A stretch of 64,000 nt of DNA from Stagonosporopsis chrysanthemi (GCA_022560025.1 JAFISE010000087.1:62001-126000); one strand, 5' to 3'. Positions 52,991 through 64,000 are shown, counted from the stretch's first letter. Numbers and translations are program-made. Notes: generated by a model not told the origin, from the sequence alone.

Positions 52991-54830
52991 CTACAGAGCA
53001 CGCTCGACGGTCGTGACGTGCGACTTGTTTCCATGCTCCTCGCCATCAATTTGCGCGCTATTGACCTGCTTCTCCACAGCCTTGACAGCCTCATCTGCAA
53101 GCGCCTTGTCCTCGAACACTGTTGAGCTATTAGCATCCACCCCGTTCTAATTTGGCTATGCTGTGACTTACAAAAGGTGAGCTCTTCCAAAGTACGGTTG
53201 TACGTCTCAGGATACATGAAGTACACGAACATGAACTCGAACGAGATCCAGCCGCAGTAGATGGCAAAGTATTTCCAGCTCAACGCCTTCATCGCGATGG
53301 GGTTCACGTTGATGCTGAAGAAACCTCCCAGCTTGCCAAAGATCTGTTCGAATCCAATGCCCATCGAGCGCTGCGCGTACGGGAATAGCTCAACCAGGTA
53401 GGTGTAGGTGAGCGAGTTGTTTCCGATGTTGTAGCAGGGCGAGTACGCAAAGTAGAAGAACAATGCAGCGTACTGGGCCGACTTGTTGGTGACGTTGTTA
53501 TTTCTTGCAAGCTCAAGGCGCTGGAAGCAGATCGTCATGCTCATGAAAACCAGGGTCATTGAGGCGGCAGACAGCATGAACATCCAGCGGCGACGGAAAC
53601 GTGTTATGACAAGCGCAATAACCGTTGCGTTTATCAAACTCCAGCACTGGTTCGCAATGTTGATACGCGTCTTGGGATAATCGGCTGTGTAGCCCATGAG
53701 CCCGAACAAAAGGTTCTGGTAGTATGAGAGCAGCGTGTTACCGCTCATTTGGGTGAAGAGGCCAAGGAAACCGGCAATCAGGGCACGGCGACGCATACCG
53801 GCGGTTCTAAACAAGTCCATCCAGGACTGTTTTGAGTTTTCCATCTCGAGCTTGATGGTTGAGCGAATCTGCGCCATCTCTGCTTTGACGAGAATGGAGT
53901 CTGGGTCGCCCTCGGCGTGGTACTTGGTGAGAATGGCAAATGCCTCGTCATCACGGTCCTTGCTGATAAGCCACCGGGGACTTTCGGGCAGTAGAAAGAC
54001 GGTGCAGATCTGCAGTGCAGAGGGACAGATCTGAAGTAGTGAGGGCAGACGCCAGCTCCAGTCTCCCTTGATGCCGGTGGTGCGGATAGCAATGGCTGCG
54101 GCGAGGATAGATCCGATGAAGTATGAGGCGTTGAAGAGCGAGGTGAGGACGGGACGCTCCTTAGGAAAAGCGAGTTCTCCGATGAGCGCGGATCCTGAGA
54201 TGATGGCGAAGAGGATGCCCACACCGAGAAGCATACGGGCGATGATGTACATGCCGACTTTGTGCCCAATCAGTACTTGTGCGAATCTGCACGAACGCGT
54301 ACTCACTGTGCTGAGCGAAGCCCTGCAGCAATGCCCCAATGACCATGACGATAGAGCCCACCATGATGGAGACACGTCTTCCATATCTCTGGTTGAGCCA
54401 TGGCGCGATAGGTACTGCTATGATAGAGCCGAGTTGATAGCATGACGAGATAAAGCCAAGAATCCCCGGCTCAATGTCCCATTGCAGTTGTTTCTTCGAG
54501 TTGAGTGTTTGGTAGCCATTACCAAAGTCTGCTCCTATTAGTGAAGCTGTTCATCATTGAGAGCTGGGTCAAGCTACATTTGTTGAACGGCTGAGAAAAT
54601 TGCAGGGTGCCAATCAGCTGCGAGTCAAAACCAGATGTCATCTCCACTCCCATGCAGCATAAGAAAAGCCAAAGGTACATGTAGCGGAGGTTGGGTTTCT
54701 TGTACCATGGCACCTCAAGGTCCGTTAGCGCAAGCTTTCGTCAAGAGCTGTCTTCAGGTACCTTATCCTCCGCAACCATGCGCGTGATGATGGGGTCGGA
54801 AGTACCATCTTGAGCCTTGATGATAGCCAT
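52991..54830 (-). CDS. MFS sugar transporter
   Basis: A plasma-membrane sugar/H+ symporter of the fungal hexose/lactose-permease group, 546 residues with about 12 membrane spans. Exons read 54830-54762, 54713-54578, 54528-54307, 54257-53172 and 53118-52991; all four introns are 48-53 bp with GT-AG ends and exact phase. Signatures are GFDSQLIGTLQ in TM1, NQRYGRR after TM2, PESPRWLISKDRDDEA at the start of the central loop, and PETYNRTLEELTF after TM12, which matches the PETKGxxLEE family motif. The hydrophilic tail (GEEHGNKSHVTTVERAL) is typical of lactose-permease-like fungal members. The substrate cannot be read from the sequence. Confidence 0.92.
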
Positions 54831-56160
54831 GTTGTCGACGAAGCAAGGGCTGGGCGGCACTGGCGAGCATCTGCAAAGGCATGGGCCCAACCTTATACAT
54901 TAGGTCCGCCAAGGGTCGCAATGTTATCATCCCCATACTTCGGCATTACCCCACGTTACTCAACGTCTGAGTAAGAAGAGGCGGAGAACTGCACCCGCAA
55001 TACCGAAGAAACACCTCGCTGGGGTTAAGCGTCTGGGCACCCCAGGTTGTTTCTCGGCACCGGGTAAATTGGTGATCGAACCCTCCAATGGCTGGGTCAA
55101 GAGCATACCGATGATCGTCCATCAGTCCCCGAGAAGGCTGAAACACAGGTAACTAGGACTCAATCTATCCCGCCCCGGTTCATATGGGTCTTGCGATGTC
55201 GCATGTTGCACCCTGAGGTTGTGCCTTTAGAAGTTAGGTTGACAGCCCAAGACAGAGGACATGCATGTAAGCAAACCAAGGCCATCTGCAGTCAGCACTC
55301 TCCGTCGACCGGATTAGGTATGGACAATCTTTGTGTTCATACCACACGTGGCATTCTTTCATGGTAATTTGTTGCGGCTCCGGCGCACCTTCAGATAAAC
55401 TGTAATGATCCGCAAGGATCCAAAACGGCTCTGATGTCAATTTCAACATCACAACACGCCGACATCTAATGGATTGAGAAGAACGGGAAAACCATGCCAG
55501 ACAGCCCTTTTCCTTCACACAGTGGAGGTTGCGATAGCTGATGTAAGCACCATTGCTTATTTCAAGAAAGGCGCCTCTTCTCAGAACGGCTTGAGGCCTC
55601 TTCAGGTGCGGGCTCTCGGCAATTGGTGTCGTTTTGACACTTGTGCGGTGTATAGGATGAACGGGCCGTCATCTTATGGGGACAACGATTATTGTGGAGT
55701 CGTAACGCGGGGACCGTAGCGCTGGGCAATCAACCGGCTTGGCTGATATGATGACCTCTTCGAACCCGCTACCGTCTTATAACCTCTCCGGATACAACAA
55801 ATCGCTCTTTTGCTTGCCAGCAGTCGTAGAGCCGTGCGCCAACAAAGTTCATCTCTTGCATCGAGATCGCTGCTTGCAGTTGGTTGTAGTGTCCATGCCA
55901 CCTGTAAGCCAAGATGAACCGCAACTAGTCTTCGACCATTTCTGTGCCCGAAGTTATTCAATCGAGGCTAGAAGTACAACGCAAGTCCTACCCCAGCCAT
56001 GTCGACCACGAAACAATGCATGCAAGTCTGCATTTCCAAGCGTACGTAACGCAGCAGCTGCGACGAGGCGAGAAGAGAACAAAGCGTCCAGCAAGAAGCC
56101 ATGGATTGTGACAGCTAGGCTGACGCGAAATTATGAAGACTTGTGAAAGAATTAGGCCTG

Positions 56161-56200
56161 AAGCCGTGAAATGACAAAAGAAGCCGTGAAATGACAAAAG
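56161..56200. repeat. Perfect 20-bp tandem duplication
   Basis: AAGCCGTGAAATGACAAAAG occurs twice back to back with no mismatch, so the duplication is probably recent. Confidence 0.95.
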
Positions 56201-56348
56201 AGGACTATCAAGCTGTTCAAGGAGATAAGGAAGTGTTCAACCTTACGATGTCCTCAGGATGACGGACGCTCTCTTCACTATTGCTGCGTACCAGGCTAGC
56301 AGAACGAGCCACTTACCGCTTAGTGCAAACGTTGTACATGGACCAAGA

Positions 56349-56399
56349 AGGTCGCCCATCTGACACCTCGTCATACTATACATCCTAAACGGGCGACCT
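56349..56399. repeat. Inverted repeat AGGTCGCCC / GGGCGACCT
   Basis: Nine-base perfect arms at 56349-56357 and 56391-56399 are separated by 33 bp. They could form a hairpin or be two opposed binding sites. Confidence 0.7.
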
Positions 56400-57150
56400 G
56401 TCTCCTACAAAACGACGCAGAAATGATGCTGGATTCTGCCAAACGGCGCATAAAGCACGCGCGCAATGCTCACATTCTTTACGAGGCGCGCGTTCGTTGA
56501 AAGGCTGGTAGACTCGAAGTGAAAAAAAGAAGGCTGGTGCAGGCATCCATATGATCGAAGACTGAACCTAAGAGGCTGTGCTTACTGCCGTTCTTGCCGG
56601 TGGCCCTTGCGACCGCGTCAGGGTTGAGGCAGTGAGAACTGTAGCGAGCGCACCGCCACAAAACCGGGCTGGCAGGTCTACGTTTTCGACAGCGACAGCG
56701 ACAGCGTATCGTCAAAAGATAGTGCATCAGCGACAAGGCAGCCGACCGGTCAGTCGAGCAAGATGAAACACGACGCAAGGAATCCAGACCGTGATGCTCA
56801 GCGTAAAGGCACCGCAAACGCGAGCTGTACAACGACGATCTTTGTGCGTTGTGTACCGCTATACCGAAAACACGCCGTTAGCTTGTCGCGTCGAGCTCAA
56901 ACGAGCCAATGAACGATTGCTGTGATCACGCGCCACGTCAAATGACGTACGATTCGTGAAAACAAGACTCCCTTTGCATGGCTGTCATCATCGCTCTTGG
57001 GCGTGTATAATAAAGGGCGCATGAAGGGGGTTGGACATCACATTCAGCGCAGCCATCTCTTGACAGCAAACTTCCGTCAAAAAGCAGCAATCCCGCAGCA
57101 CACCCCTGCCAGCACTCCAATACAGCAAAACCAGTAGTATCTACAACAAA

Positions 57151-57721
57151 ATGGTCGCTCCAGTAATCGTCTTGGGCATTCGTGGTGCTCAGGCGCTCTT
57201 CGCCATCATTGTGCTAGGCCTCACAGCTTACCGTGCGTACTGACTTCAGTATCTTTCGTGCATGACTAACACCTGCCAGTGGTCGACCAATATACCAACC
57301 CATGGGCAAGCTGGTCTCCCCACAGTCTCAACTTTATGCTCTTTACATCGATATGGACTATCCTAGCAGTCGCATACCTCACCCTCACACCAACGCGATT
57401 CCCTCGCGCTGCCCACAAGTTTGCGATCGCGGCCGTGGAGTTCCTAACCATGCTCTTCTGGTTCGCATCCTTCATCGCTGTGGCGGTGCTCTGGCGTGAT
57501 ATCTACTGGGGCTGGAGCGGGCACGGCACTGTCCACAACACTGGCATTGCTGCTATTGTGTTTGGAGCGTTCCTCTGGTCAGTATTACATGTTGCGTAAG
57601 GATTCATTTGCTGACATCCTGTAGGTTGCTGTTCCTTGCGACCACAGTGCTTTCTGCGCTCCACATCCGCAACTCATCTCGCAACAACACCGCTCCTCCA
57701 CCAGATATGGCTGGTGTCTAA
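57151..57721 (+). CDS. MARVEL-like tetraspan membrane protein
   Basis: Exons 57151-57232, 57280-57577 and 57625-57721 encode 158 residues. Four hydrophobic segments are visible: VIVLGIRGAQALFAIIVLGLTAY, LNFMLFTSIWTILAVAYLTL, FAIAAVEFLTMLFWFASFIAVAVLW and GIAAIVFGAFLWLLFLATTVLSAL. Short hydrophilic ends complete the topology. The pattern, with a charged residue after TM1 and a Trp-rich third helix, fits the small fungal MARVEL-type proteins associated with membrane apposition or secretion. Both introns are 47 bp; the second has an unusual GTCAGT donor and joins TG to G, making Trp. Exact function is unknown. Confidence 0.85.
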
Positions 57722-58893
57722 GCCGTCCACCAGCACGGACGGCTCATGTGTAGGATACTTGACCAACTCGATACCCAAGCAAATCGATTTCAGCGTGGCG
57801 TTGCTTTGCTTAGCACACAAATACCCCTTTTTCCCGTATTACGATAATTTAATGATTTCGATACGTTCTACAAAGTTCTTGCACTTGATCGTGAGACATG
57901 TCAATTTCACTCAAAGTGCCTTGGATGCTGACATTGGTTAATCAAGACCATGTGTCAGCTTCAGGTATGTATTGTCGCTGTGGTAATTGCGCTCATTGGT
58001 ACGAGTACGTAACGTTGAATCTTGAAGGATCACAAGCCTGAAAGGATCGCGGCCCCAGTACTGGTTCGTAATCCTGTAAGGTACATTGCAGAGATCCCAC
58101 CAGATACTGCCCCAGACACTTGCGTCAACGTAGACTCGCTTCTTGCGCAAGAAGACACACGCACTCAGCGAGCTGATGACGATGGTGAACGACTGGGCTT
58201 CGTTTCACGTTCGTCACCTTCCAAGGCTCGGTGGTGTTAGCCTTGACCGGTGCGCTAGCGCACAACGACCCACCTCCCGCGCCGAACATTCACCCTGCAT
58301 CAAACCGCACACTCCACCCGCAACCCTGCGCTCACCGCCGCCCTGTTCTAGACGGCGAACACCAGGCTCGGAACTGTGACCTCAAGATGTCGCAATCATC
58401 ATGTGCAGAGCAACCGTTATCTGCTGTACGGACAAGCCTATCATCAGCACCCAATCTCCACGTTGTGCACATCTCCGTCTACGGCCCTGCGTCTCATTAT
58501 GCATCATTTAGCGACCGACGATAAGCACACCAGTCACAATTGCGTTAACTCCCGGCCATCCGTGCCTTCGCCGCGGTCCACTGCAAAGAGATGGAGATGG
58601 CGTTTTGTCAAGGCGCTAACCAGCCGAAGCCAGTCCGGATGGGGCGTTCGCCCCTCTAAGCCACCCCCTCCCGCGAAGAGACACCAGACCTTTCTACACA
58701 GCACGTGGAAAGATGGGTCGACCGACAACCCGGCTCTCGAAGGACCAACCACGCGGCGGTCTCTGCTCCCTGTCCGTGTGACTGTGTGCAACTTCGTTTA
58801 TTGACCACGGGCCGCGCATTGTCTACCCGGCATCAGACTCGACGCTGTTCGCAGCCCTGCCCCAGGGCTCCAGCCGCAAGACGACCTGTGGCA
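57722..58893. other. Intergenic region, 1.2 kb
   Basis: Upstream of the potassium transporter. The transporter frame is open for 63 codons upstream of its chosen ATG, but that stretch has no family similarity. No other gene was seen. Confidence 0.5.
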
Positions 58894-61597
58894 ATGACCA
58901 CTGCCAACGAAACCTCAGACACGTCATCTCGGCCGTCGAAGGCAAAGTTCTCGGTGGATGCTGGAGAAGGCGCAGCATTACGGAAACGTTCCAGGTCACG
59001 TGGCGCGAGACGACCATCAGTTGACATTGAGAAATCTATAGAGACTGATGCCGCTGAAGATGAGGATCCGCAGCTCCGATCGCTAGGCGGCTACAAAGGG
59101 CGGCAGGTAGGGTGTATTGTTCAGCAAGATGTTCGTTCGCTGACTCTCTAGGCTTTCAGCGTGAGCGAGTTGCTCTTTCTAGCTTATGAATCTGTTGGTG
59201 TAATATACGGAGACATCGGGACCTCGCCGTTATACGTCTTTTCGTCCACGTTTTACTCGCCGCCCAGTCGTCAAGACATTCGAGGGGCGCTCTCCTTGAT
59301 CATCTGGTCTCTCACCGTTATAGTTACCCTCAAGTATGTCCTGATCATACTACGAGCTGACAACGACGGCGAAGGCGGCACATTTAGCACTTATTCGTTG
59401 TTGTCTCGATATGTACGTAGGATGACTTGCGACGCGGTCCGTCTCGATCTGAAGCTTACGAACACAGGCCAACATATCGAATAACGACCCTCGAGACGCG
59501 ACAAGATCACGCAAGTCGAGAGTTTTGTTTAGGTACGTTTTCCGACCCACAGACGAACGAGCACTAACGCAGGTTCTTTAGTCGATCGCAAAAACATGTT
59601 CGCTCGACGATTGAAAAGACAACGTTCTTCCGCTACCTTCTCCAGGCCATAGGAGTCTTTGCTGTGTCAATGGCCATTGCTGATGGAGTACTGACCCCAG
59701 CGCAATCAGTCCTTGGTGCGGTGCAGGGTCTTAACGAGATCAACAGGAACGTCTCCAAGTCCACCATCATCGGCGTTACCTGCACTATCTTGATCTTGCT
59801 GTTTCTTGCCCAGCCGTTCGGCATCAATCGATGTTCAAAAGCCTTTTCCCCGATTGTCATCGTCTGGCTGGCGCTAAACTCCGCTTTCGGGATGTACAAC
59901 CTAGCAAAGTACGCTCCATTGTCCATGTTGCTCGCCCGCGCTGTACTGACGTTGTTAGACATGACCATGGCATGTTACAGGCCTTCAACCCATACTACGC
60001 ATTCAACTATCTCGTACGCAACAAATACAGCGGATGGCGCAGTCTTGGTGGCATTCTCCTATGCTTCACTGGCGTGGAGGTCCTGTTCGCTGGTATCGGA
60101 GCTTTCAGTCGACAGGCAATTCAAGTCAGCTGGATTGGGTTTGTGTACCCGAGTCTCCTTCTGACTTACGTCGGCCAAGCAGCGTTCATTGCAGAGCGTC
60201 CTGAGGCTTATGCTGATCCATTTTTTAATTGCGCACCCCCTGGGTGGCTGATACCTTCTTTCATTATTGCTATTTGTGCGGCTGTCGTTGCTTCACAGTG
60301 TATTATTACAGCTACATTCCATGTGGGTTTATCTGTCCACCCTTTAATACTTGCTAACCCACTCTAGCTACTGGCACAGCTCATGAAGCTATCCTATTTC
60401 CCACAGATTCAAGTCAAACATACCTCCAAAACCTACTATGGCAACTTCTACGTCCCCGTCGTAAACTGGCTACTGATGATAGGCACTGTCCTCGTTGCGG
60501 CGATCTACAATAACACAGCATCGCTGGGAGACGCCTACGGCGTGTGTGTCATGTTCGTGACCCTCTTCGATACGATCCTCGTCACCCTCATCGCCGTCCT
60601 CGTATGGCGCATCAAGCCATACTATATCTTCCTACCACTGGTCGCTATCGCTTGCATAGACGGCACATACCTCAGCTCAGCCCTTGTCAAAGTCCCGGAC
60701 GGCGGCTGGTTCACAATATTACTATCGTGCCTTCTAGCGTGTATCTTCATACTGTGGCGCTTTGGAAAGGAGCAGCAATGGAAGTCCGAAGCCGAGGATC
60801 TGTTCACCACAACGTACTTCGTCAAGACGAACAAGAATGGGAATCTAGAGCTCACAGAGCAATTCGGGGGTAAAGAGTTGAGCTCCATGGGAGGGGTCGG
60901 CATCTTCTTCGACAAAGAAGGCAACACAACGCCGATCGTTTTCAGCCAGTTTATCCGCAAGCTCGTGACCGCCCCGGCGGTGATAGTCTTCTTCCATCTG
61001 CGGCCTGTAGAGAAACCCACAGTTCCACTCGAAGACCGGTATAATGTCACACGACTCGCGATTCCAAATGGCTACCGCCTGGTGGTCGATTACGGATACA
61101 AAGACGAGGTGTTTACCCCCGACTTGAGCGCTTTGATATACGATCAGGTGAGAAATCACATTGTCGTCCGAGCAGCGGACAAGAAACGCGAGAGCGCCAC
61201 AGAATCCGCAGCGAAGCGCCGACGAAGCTCCGGAATCCTGAAGAACTCGAGTTTTTCCAACGATGCTTCTGCCACTCAGACCGACGTTTCCGAGAAGGAA
61301 GACTCGACCTCATTGGCGGTGGAGCGAGCGCGCAAGAGATCGCGCCAGATTTCCTCCAGCTCAATCGCTACCAGCAGCACTGCCGCACGACTCGATGCTT
61401 TAGATCGCGCATTCAAGGATGAAGTCCTGTACATCATTGGCAAAGAGCAGATGCGGGTGAAAGAAGGCACGAACATCGCTCGATCGCTGCTGCTCAAGGC
61501 ATTTATTGTATTGAGGGACAACACACGAGCGAAAGTGCAAAGCATGAGTGTGCCGATAGATAAGGTCATCGAGGTAGGTTTTGTGAAAGAGGTATAG
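58894..61597 (+). CDS. HAK/KUP-type high-affinity potassium transporter
   Basis: A K+ (probably K+/H+) uptake transporter of the plasma membrane, 819 residues. Exons are 58894-59106, 59152-59412, 59468-59532, 59582-59908, 59959-60322 and 60368-61597; the introns are short, 45-55 bp. The family hallmark YESVGVIYGDIGTSPLYVFSS opens TM1. Then come GEGGTFSTYSLLSRY, DGVLTPAQSVLGAVQGL, ASQCIITATFHLLAQLMKLSYFPQIQVKHTS (spanning intron 5), NFYVPVVNWLLMIG and the C-terminal cytosolic domain with FDKEGNTTPIVFSQF. The N-terminus and a C-terminal insert are Ser/Arg/Lys-rich, possible phosphorylation regions. HAK transporters occur patchily in fungi and are often induced by K+ starvation (established for the family). 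Confidence 0.93.
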
Positions 61598-62139
61598 ATG
61601 GGCTGGGTTTTGAGGCCTCAGAATATACAACTTCATAAGATGCTTCCATTGCAAGTCCACCACCAATATGCTGTCTCTCACCGTCTTCCATGTCCTATAT
61701 CGGAATCTTCGAGAGCAGCAGCGTACATGACCAGATATCTGGAGTACCTGCAACAGGTAAAGGCGAGTCGGACGTCGCACGCGGTGTGTGGCAGCGTTGG
61801 TGTGAGCTCGTACTGCGGGGCTGCAAGTGTGTTCTGGAACATGATGCAAGAACGGGTGCGCTAAACTCGCCTAAACTCAACGTCAAATGTTGGCCACATG
61901 ATCACATTACCTATGAGTCTACGCTCTCCAAAGTTTCCAGTCGCATGGCGTCGATTTCTTGAGACACTGCACGTCGCCAAAACTTCTCAAGAGAGGCTAA
62001 GCATCACCAAGCTTGCGGACCGGGCCTGTGAGCAGCATGTTTCAATAACGTTTCGACATCCTATTCCACAGCTTCAGCAGCCACGCCATTCTTGTCTCTC
62101 AGCTTCTTTCCATATTCTCTTCTTTGTCACCTCCAAATA
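61598..62139. other. Intergenic region, 542 bp
   Basis: HAK 3' UTR and promoter of the secreted protein gene. Nothing distinctive was seen. Confidence 0.5.
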
Positions 62140-62720
62140 ATGGTAATGCTGCTCAACGTTCTAATTATAATTGCGGCAACAGGCTGCGCATCAGCTCTGC
62201 CAACGCTGGTTTCGCGGCAGGCGGAAGGAAACAGCACTTGCGATGCACGTAAATACACGAAGCTTGTGGGCGGGATAGAAGAGAATATGTTCATTCAGAA
62301 GCAAGAGCTGCAGGGGTGAGGACTTTTGCCCAAGTACACACGGCAAAGCATCATAACATACTAATCTATCTCAGCCTGCAAACGCTCCAAGCCATCAGCA
62401 CAACCTCCCACGCACAAGCACCGGCCAACGGCACTCAGTCCAACTTCCAACTCAACCAGATCTCGCTCGTCTCAACACAGCAGAAGGCCATCGCAGTGCG
62501 CGAACGCAACCAAAGACTCGCCGACGAACTCAGCAGCCCCAGTGCAATGGGCTTGGCGATGGTTGCGCAGATGCAGGTTGCCGTGATGCTTGACGTCCAA
62601 GGTCTGAGTGGTGCCGCGGGCGACGAGCAGATGCTCGGGAAGCTGGTGGACCGCGTCAAAGGAGCTATGAGCCAAAACCAAGCGAACTTGAAGATGGTCG
62701 ATATGGGGTGTGGAAAGTAG
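62140..62720 (+). CDS. Small secreted protein, 173 residues
   Basis: Exons 62140-62315 and 62375-62720; the 59-bp intron runs GTGAGG to CTCAG. The signal peptide is MVMLLNVLIIIAATGCASALP. The mature protein begins near TLVSRQAEGNSTCDARKY and has a helical, Ala/Gln/Leu-rich body (VRERNQRLADELSSPSAMGLAMVAQMQVAVML, then KLVDRVKGAMSQNQANLKMV). It has only two Cys after the signal region, one near each end (CDARKY and MGCGK), which could pair. I recall similar secreted proteins across filamentous ascomycetes, without known function. An effector role is speculation; the low Cys content does not point to one. Confidence 0.82.
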
Positions 62721-63309
62721 GTGCAGCTGGGTGAAGGGCAACGAGGTGAAAGGCGAATCGGTCGGCGGCCGCAACTCACACCGCCCATGGCGACATGGCA
62801 GAAGTCTGCTATTGTGCGGCTGGCACAATAGAACGGTGAGGATGAGGAATGGTGAAGACGCAGAGGAGGCAATAGAGAGTGAAGTCTATTGTCCCACCAG
62901 CCACCTATGGTATATAAAAGCGTCTCGCCAGCTCTTCGACCTTCGAACCGCCGTCGCTTCTACGCTCTTCTTCCTGTAACCACTTTGTTCGTTGCGCTGG
63001 CGCATCTCTTCATTCGTCCTGGAGACGGCTCAATCTACTATACATCCGTCCTGGAGACGACTTAATTTACCCTACAACACTGAACGTTGCATCCATTGGC
63101 CCACTGTTACACATACCTCATTTTGCAAACGCTACGCGACGGTCAGACACGCGCAGCCCTCACAACAGCAAACGCGCTCTCCACACGTCACTTCACTCTC
63201 CCTCGACTTTGGCTTTTGGTCCACCACGCTTCTTGCACCAGCAATCACTCGACGTGTGACACAGTGCCACCCACTGCATCCACATTAGCCTTTTACGACC
63301 AACTTCACC
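62721..63309. promoter_or_regulatory. Promoter and long leader of the right-edge gene
   Basis: TATATAAAAG at 62911-62920 is a strong TATA box, but it lies 390 bp upstream of the ATG, so the leader may be long or contain an intron. An imperfect 32-bp tandem duplication lies inside it (63015-63078). Confidence 0.55.
63015..63078. repeat. Imperfect 32-bp tandem duplication
   Basis: Both units begin CGTCCTGGAGACG (63015 and 63047) and continue with similar CTCAATCTAC / CTTAATTTAC sequence. It sits in the presumed leader of the right-edge gene. Confidence 0.8.
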
Positions 63310-64000
63310 ATGGCCAACTCAATGAAGTCCGGCAAACTGACCTACGAGCGCCTTGAGCGCAGCTTCGCGCGCCTCCACGACAACGTACTCACGCAGCTCC
63401 CCGAGCTCAAAGACGCCGCACGTGTTCGCCAGCTCCAGGACGCCATCAAAGATGCACTCCACGCCGCCCGCCTCGGCGAGCACAACGACATCGTCGACTC
63501 TCCCGGCCAGCTCAAGCGCGACCTCAAGCTCCGCATCGCCAAGATCCACACGCAGCACGACGACCTCGACGCCCTCGCCGCAGCTACACCCACCGCCGCC
63601 ATCCAGTCCAGCATCCGCACCTTCGCCCCCACCACAGCAAACACTACACTCACCCCTCGCGCCGCCGCCCAGCCGCGCCGCCGCACCCGCCGCTCAACCA
63701 CCACCGCGCACCAGCAGGAGAACCAGCCCCTCCGTCTCCCCACCACCACCCCCAACACCCTCACCGCAGCAGTGAAGAAGACCCTCTTCCCCGCGCGCCG
63801 CAACACCACCACTCTCTCCCCCCCAACGGCCGCACCCCGCACCACCGCCCCAGCAACCCAGAAACCCCCCACCCGCCGCATCGCCGCCCGCCGCCGCTCC
63901 CGCGCACCCCTCGCGCCCTTCGCCTCCGCTGCAGAGGAGCAGGCCGAGCAGCGCGCCGTCGCGCTCGCCCTGGTGCGGCTGTCTGCGCACGGGAGCCAGC
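63310..64000 (+). CDS. Basic, low-complexity protein with ordered N-terminal helical domain (partial at right edge)
   Basis: Not recognised. The frame from ATG at 63310 (CACCATGGCC, a good context) stays open to the window edge, giving 230 residues so far. Residues 1-95 look helical and ordered: GKLTYERLERSFARLHDNVL, then ELKDAARVRQLQDAIKDALHAARLGEHNDIVDSPG, then LKRDLKLRIAKIHTQHDDLDALA. The rest is Thr/Pro/Ala/Arg-rich (RRRTRRSTTTA, then PPTRRIAARRRSRAPLAPF) and strongly basic. The last visible part, AAEEQAEQRAVALALVRLSAHG, may begin another helix. A nuclear or nucleic-acid-binding role would fit the charge but is inference. The gene is C-rich at third codon positions, suggesting good expression. 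Confidence 0.75.
   Translation, partial: MANSMKSGKLTYERLERSFARLHDNVLTQLPELKDAARVRQLQDAIKDALHAARLGEHNDIVDSPGQLKRDLKLRIAKIHTQHDDLDALAAATPTAAIQSSIRTFAPTTANTTLTPRAAAQPRRRTRRSTTTAHQQENQPLRLPTTTPNTLTAAVKKTLFPARRNTTTLSPPTAAPRTTAPATQKPPTRRIAARRRSRAPLAPFASAAEEQAEQRAVALALVRLSAHGSQ

Larger units (their letters stand above)
54831..57150. other. Largest gene-poor interval, 2.3 kb
   Basis: It lies between divergent starts of the sugar transporter and the MARVEL-like gene. It includes a perfect 20-bp tandem duplication at 56161-56200 and a 9-bp inverted repeat at 56349-56399. TATAATAAAG at 57006-57015 lies 145 bp upstream of the next ATG. Frames here lack coding character. Confidence 0.5.

Noticed and set aside
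46690..54830. Regulator-transporter sugar-use cluster (Zn2Cys6 factor and MFS transporter)
   Set aside because: The genes are separated by a DJ-1-like and a C2H2 gene and by large gaps, with no glycoside hydrolase nearby, so a functional cluster is not supported.
55739..56146. 135-codon plus-strand frame in the 54.8-57.1-kb gap
   Set aside because: No domain, no codon-usage signature and no splice signals; it looks like a chance frame.
56345..56400. Possible 5S rRNA fragment (GATGGGCGACC on the minus strand)
   Set aside because: Only about eleven bases fit. The rest of the 5S consensus is absent, and the match is explained by the inverted repeat.

Overview
The window looks like a euchromatic piece of a filamentous ascomycete genome (Pezizomycotina, most likely Dothideomycetes and perhaps Pleosporales; the class-level guess is inference). 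Genes carry short GT-AG introns, mostly 45-60 bp, often with CTAAC- or CTGAC-like branch points. Intergenic gaps are 0.2-2.3 kb. The products include fungal hallmarks: Zn2Cys6 regulator, S10 carboxypeptidase, HAK potassium transporter and GT31-like transferase. I recognised no rRNA, tRNA, CRISPR array or intact transposon. Exon boundaries below were set by eye from splice signals, reading phase and family conservation.

Layout. 0-9 kb is a housekeeping block: the N-terminal part of cytoplasmic dynein heavy chain (-, runs off the left edge), a POA1-like macrodomain protein (-), Rieske iron-sulfur protein (+), BCP1 (-) and GMP synthase (+). 9.6-20.8 kb: CLC chloride transporter (+), a Dpb3/CHRAC-type histone-fold protein (-), a secreted serine carboxypeptidase (+), a small hydrophilic protein (+), a short-chain dehydrogenase (+) and an acidic orphan with a duplicated motif (+). 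22.5-37.1 kb is the accessory part: a 751-residue orphan (-), a GT31-like transferase (+), several short lineage-restricted proteins, a DUF4202 protein, a small secreted HExxHxxGxG protein, a decayed cytochrome P450 and a Cys/His-rich orphan. 37.4-42.4 kb returns to housekeeping: RIX7 (-), VPS20 (+), a PITH-domain protein (+) and LSM8 (-). 43.7-64 kb: a multi-pass membrane protein, a Zn2Cys6 regulator, an Hsp31/DJ-1 protein, a C2H2 zinc-finger protein, an MFS sugar transporter (-), a MARVEL-like protein, a HAK/KUP potassium transporter, a small secreted protein and a basic low-complexity protein cut by the right edge.

How genes relate. Fungal neighbours are mostly independent transcription units, but four tight head-to-head pairs probably share promoters: POA1-like/RIP1, BCP1/GUA1, Dpb3-like/carboxypeptidase and RIX7/VPS20. 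Two of these, BCP1/GUA1 (182 bp) and RIX7/VPS20 (271 bp), contain the same 13-mer, CTTATCGATAACG, built on the palindrome TTATCGATAA. Both pairs include a ribosome-assembly factor, so a shared growth-linked control element is a reasonable hypothesis.

The clearest abnormality is the P450 at 33.2-34.9 kb, which has an in-frame stop and several changes at otherwise conserved motif positions. I did not find a convincing new multi-gene system. The best leads are the shared promoter palindrome, the decayed P450, the secreted metalloprotease-like protein and two structured orphans.
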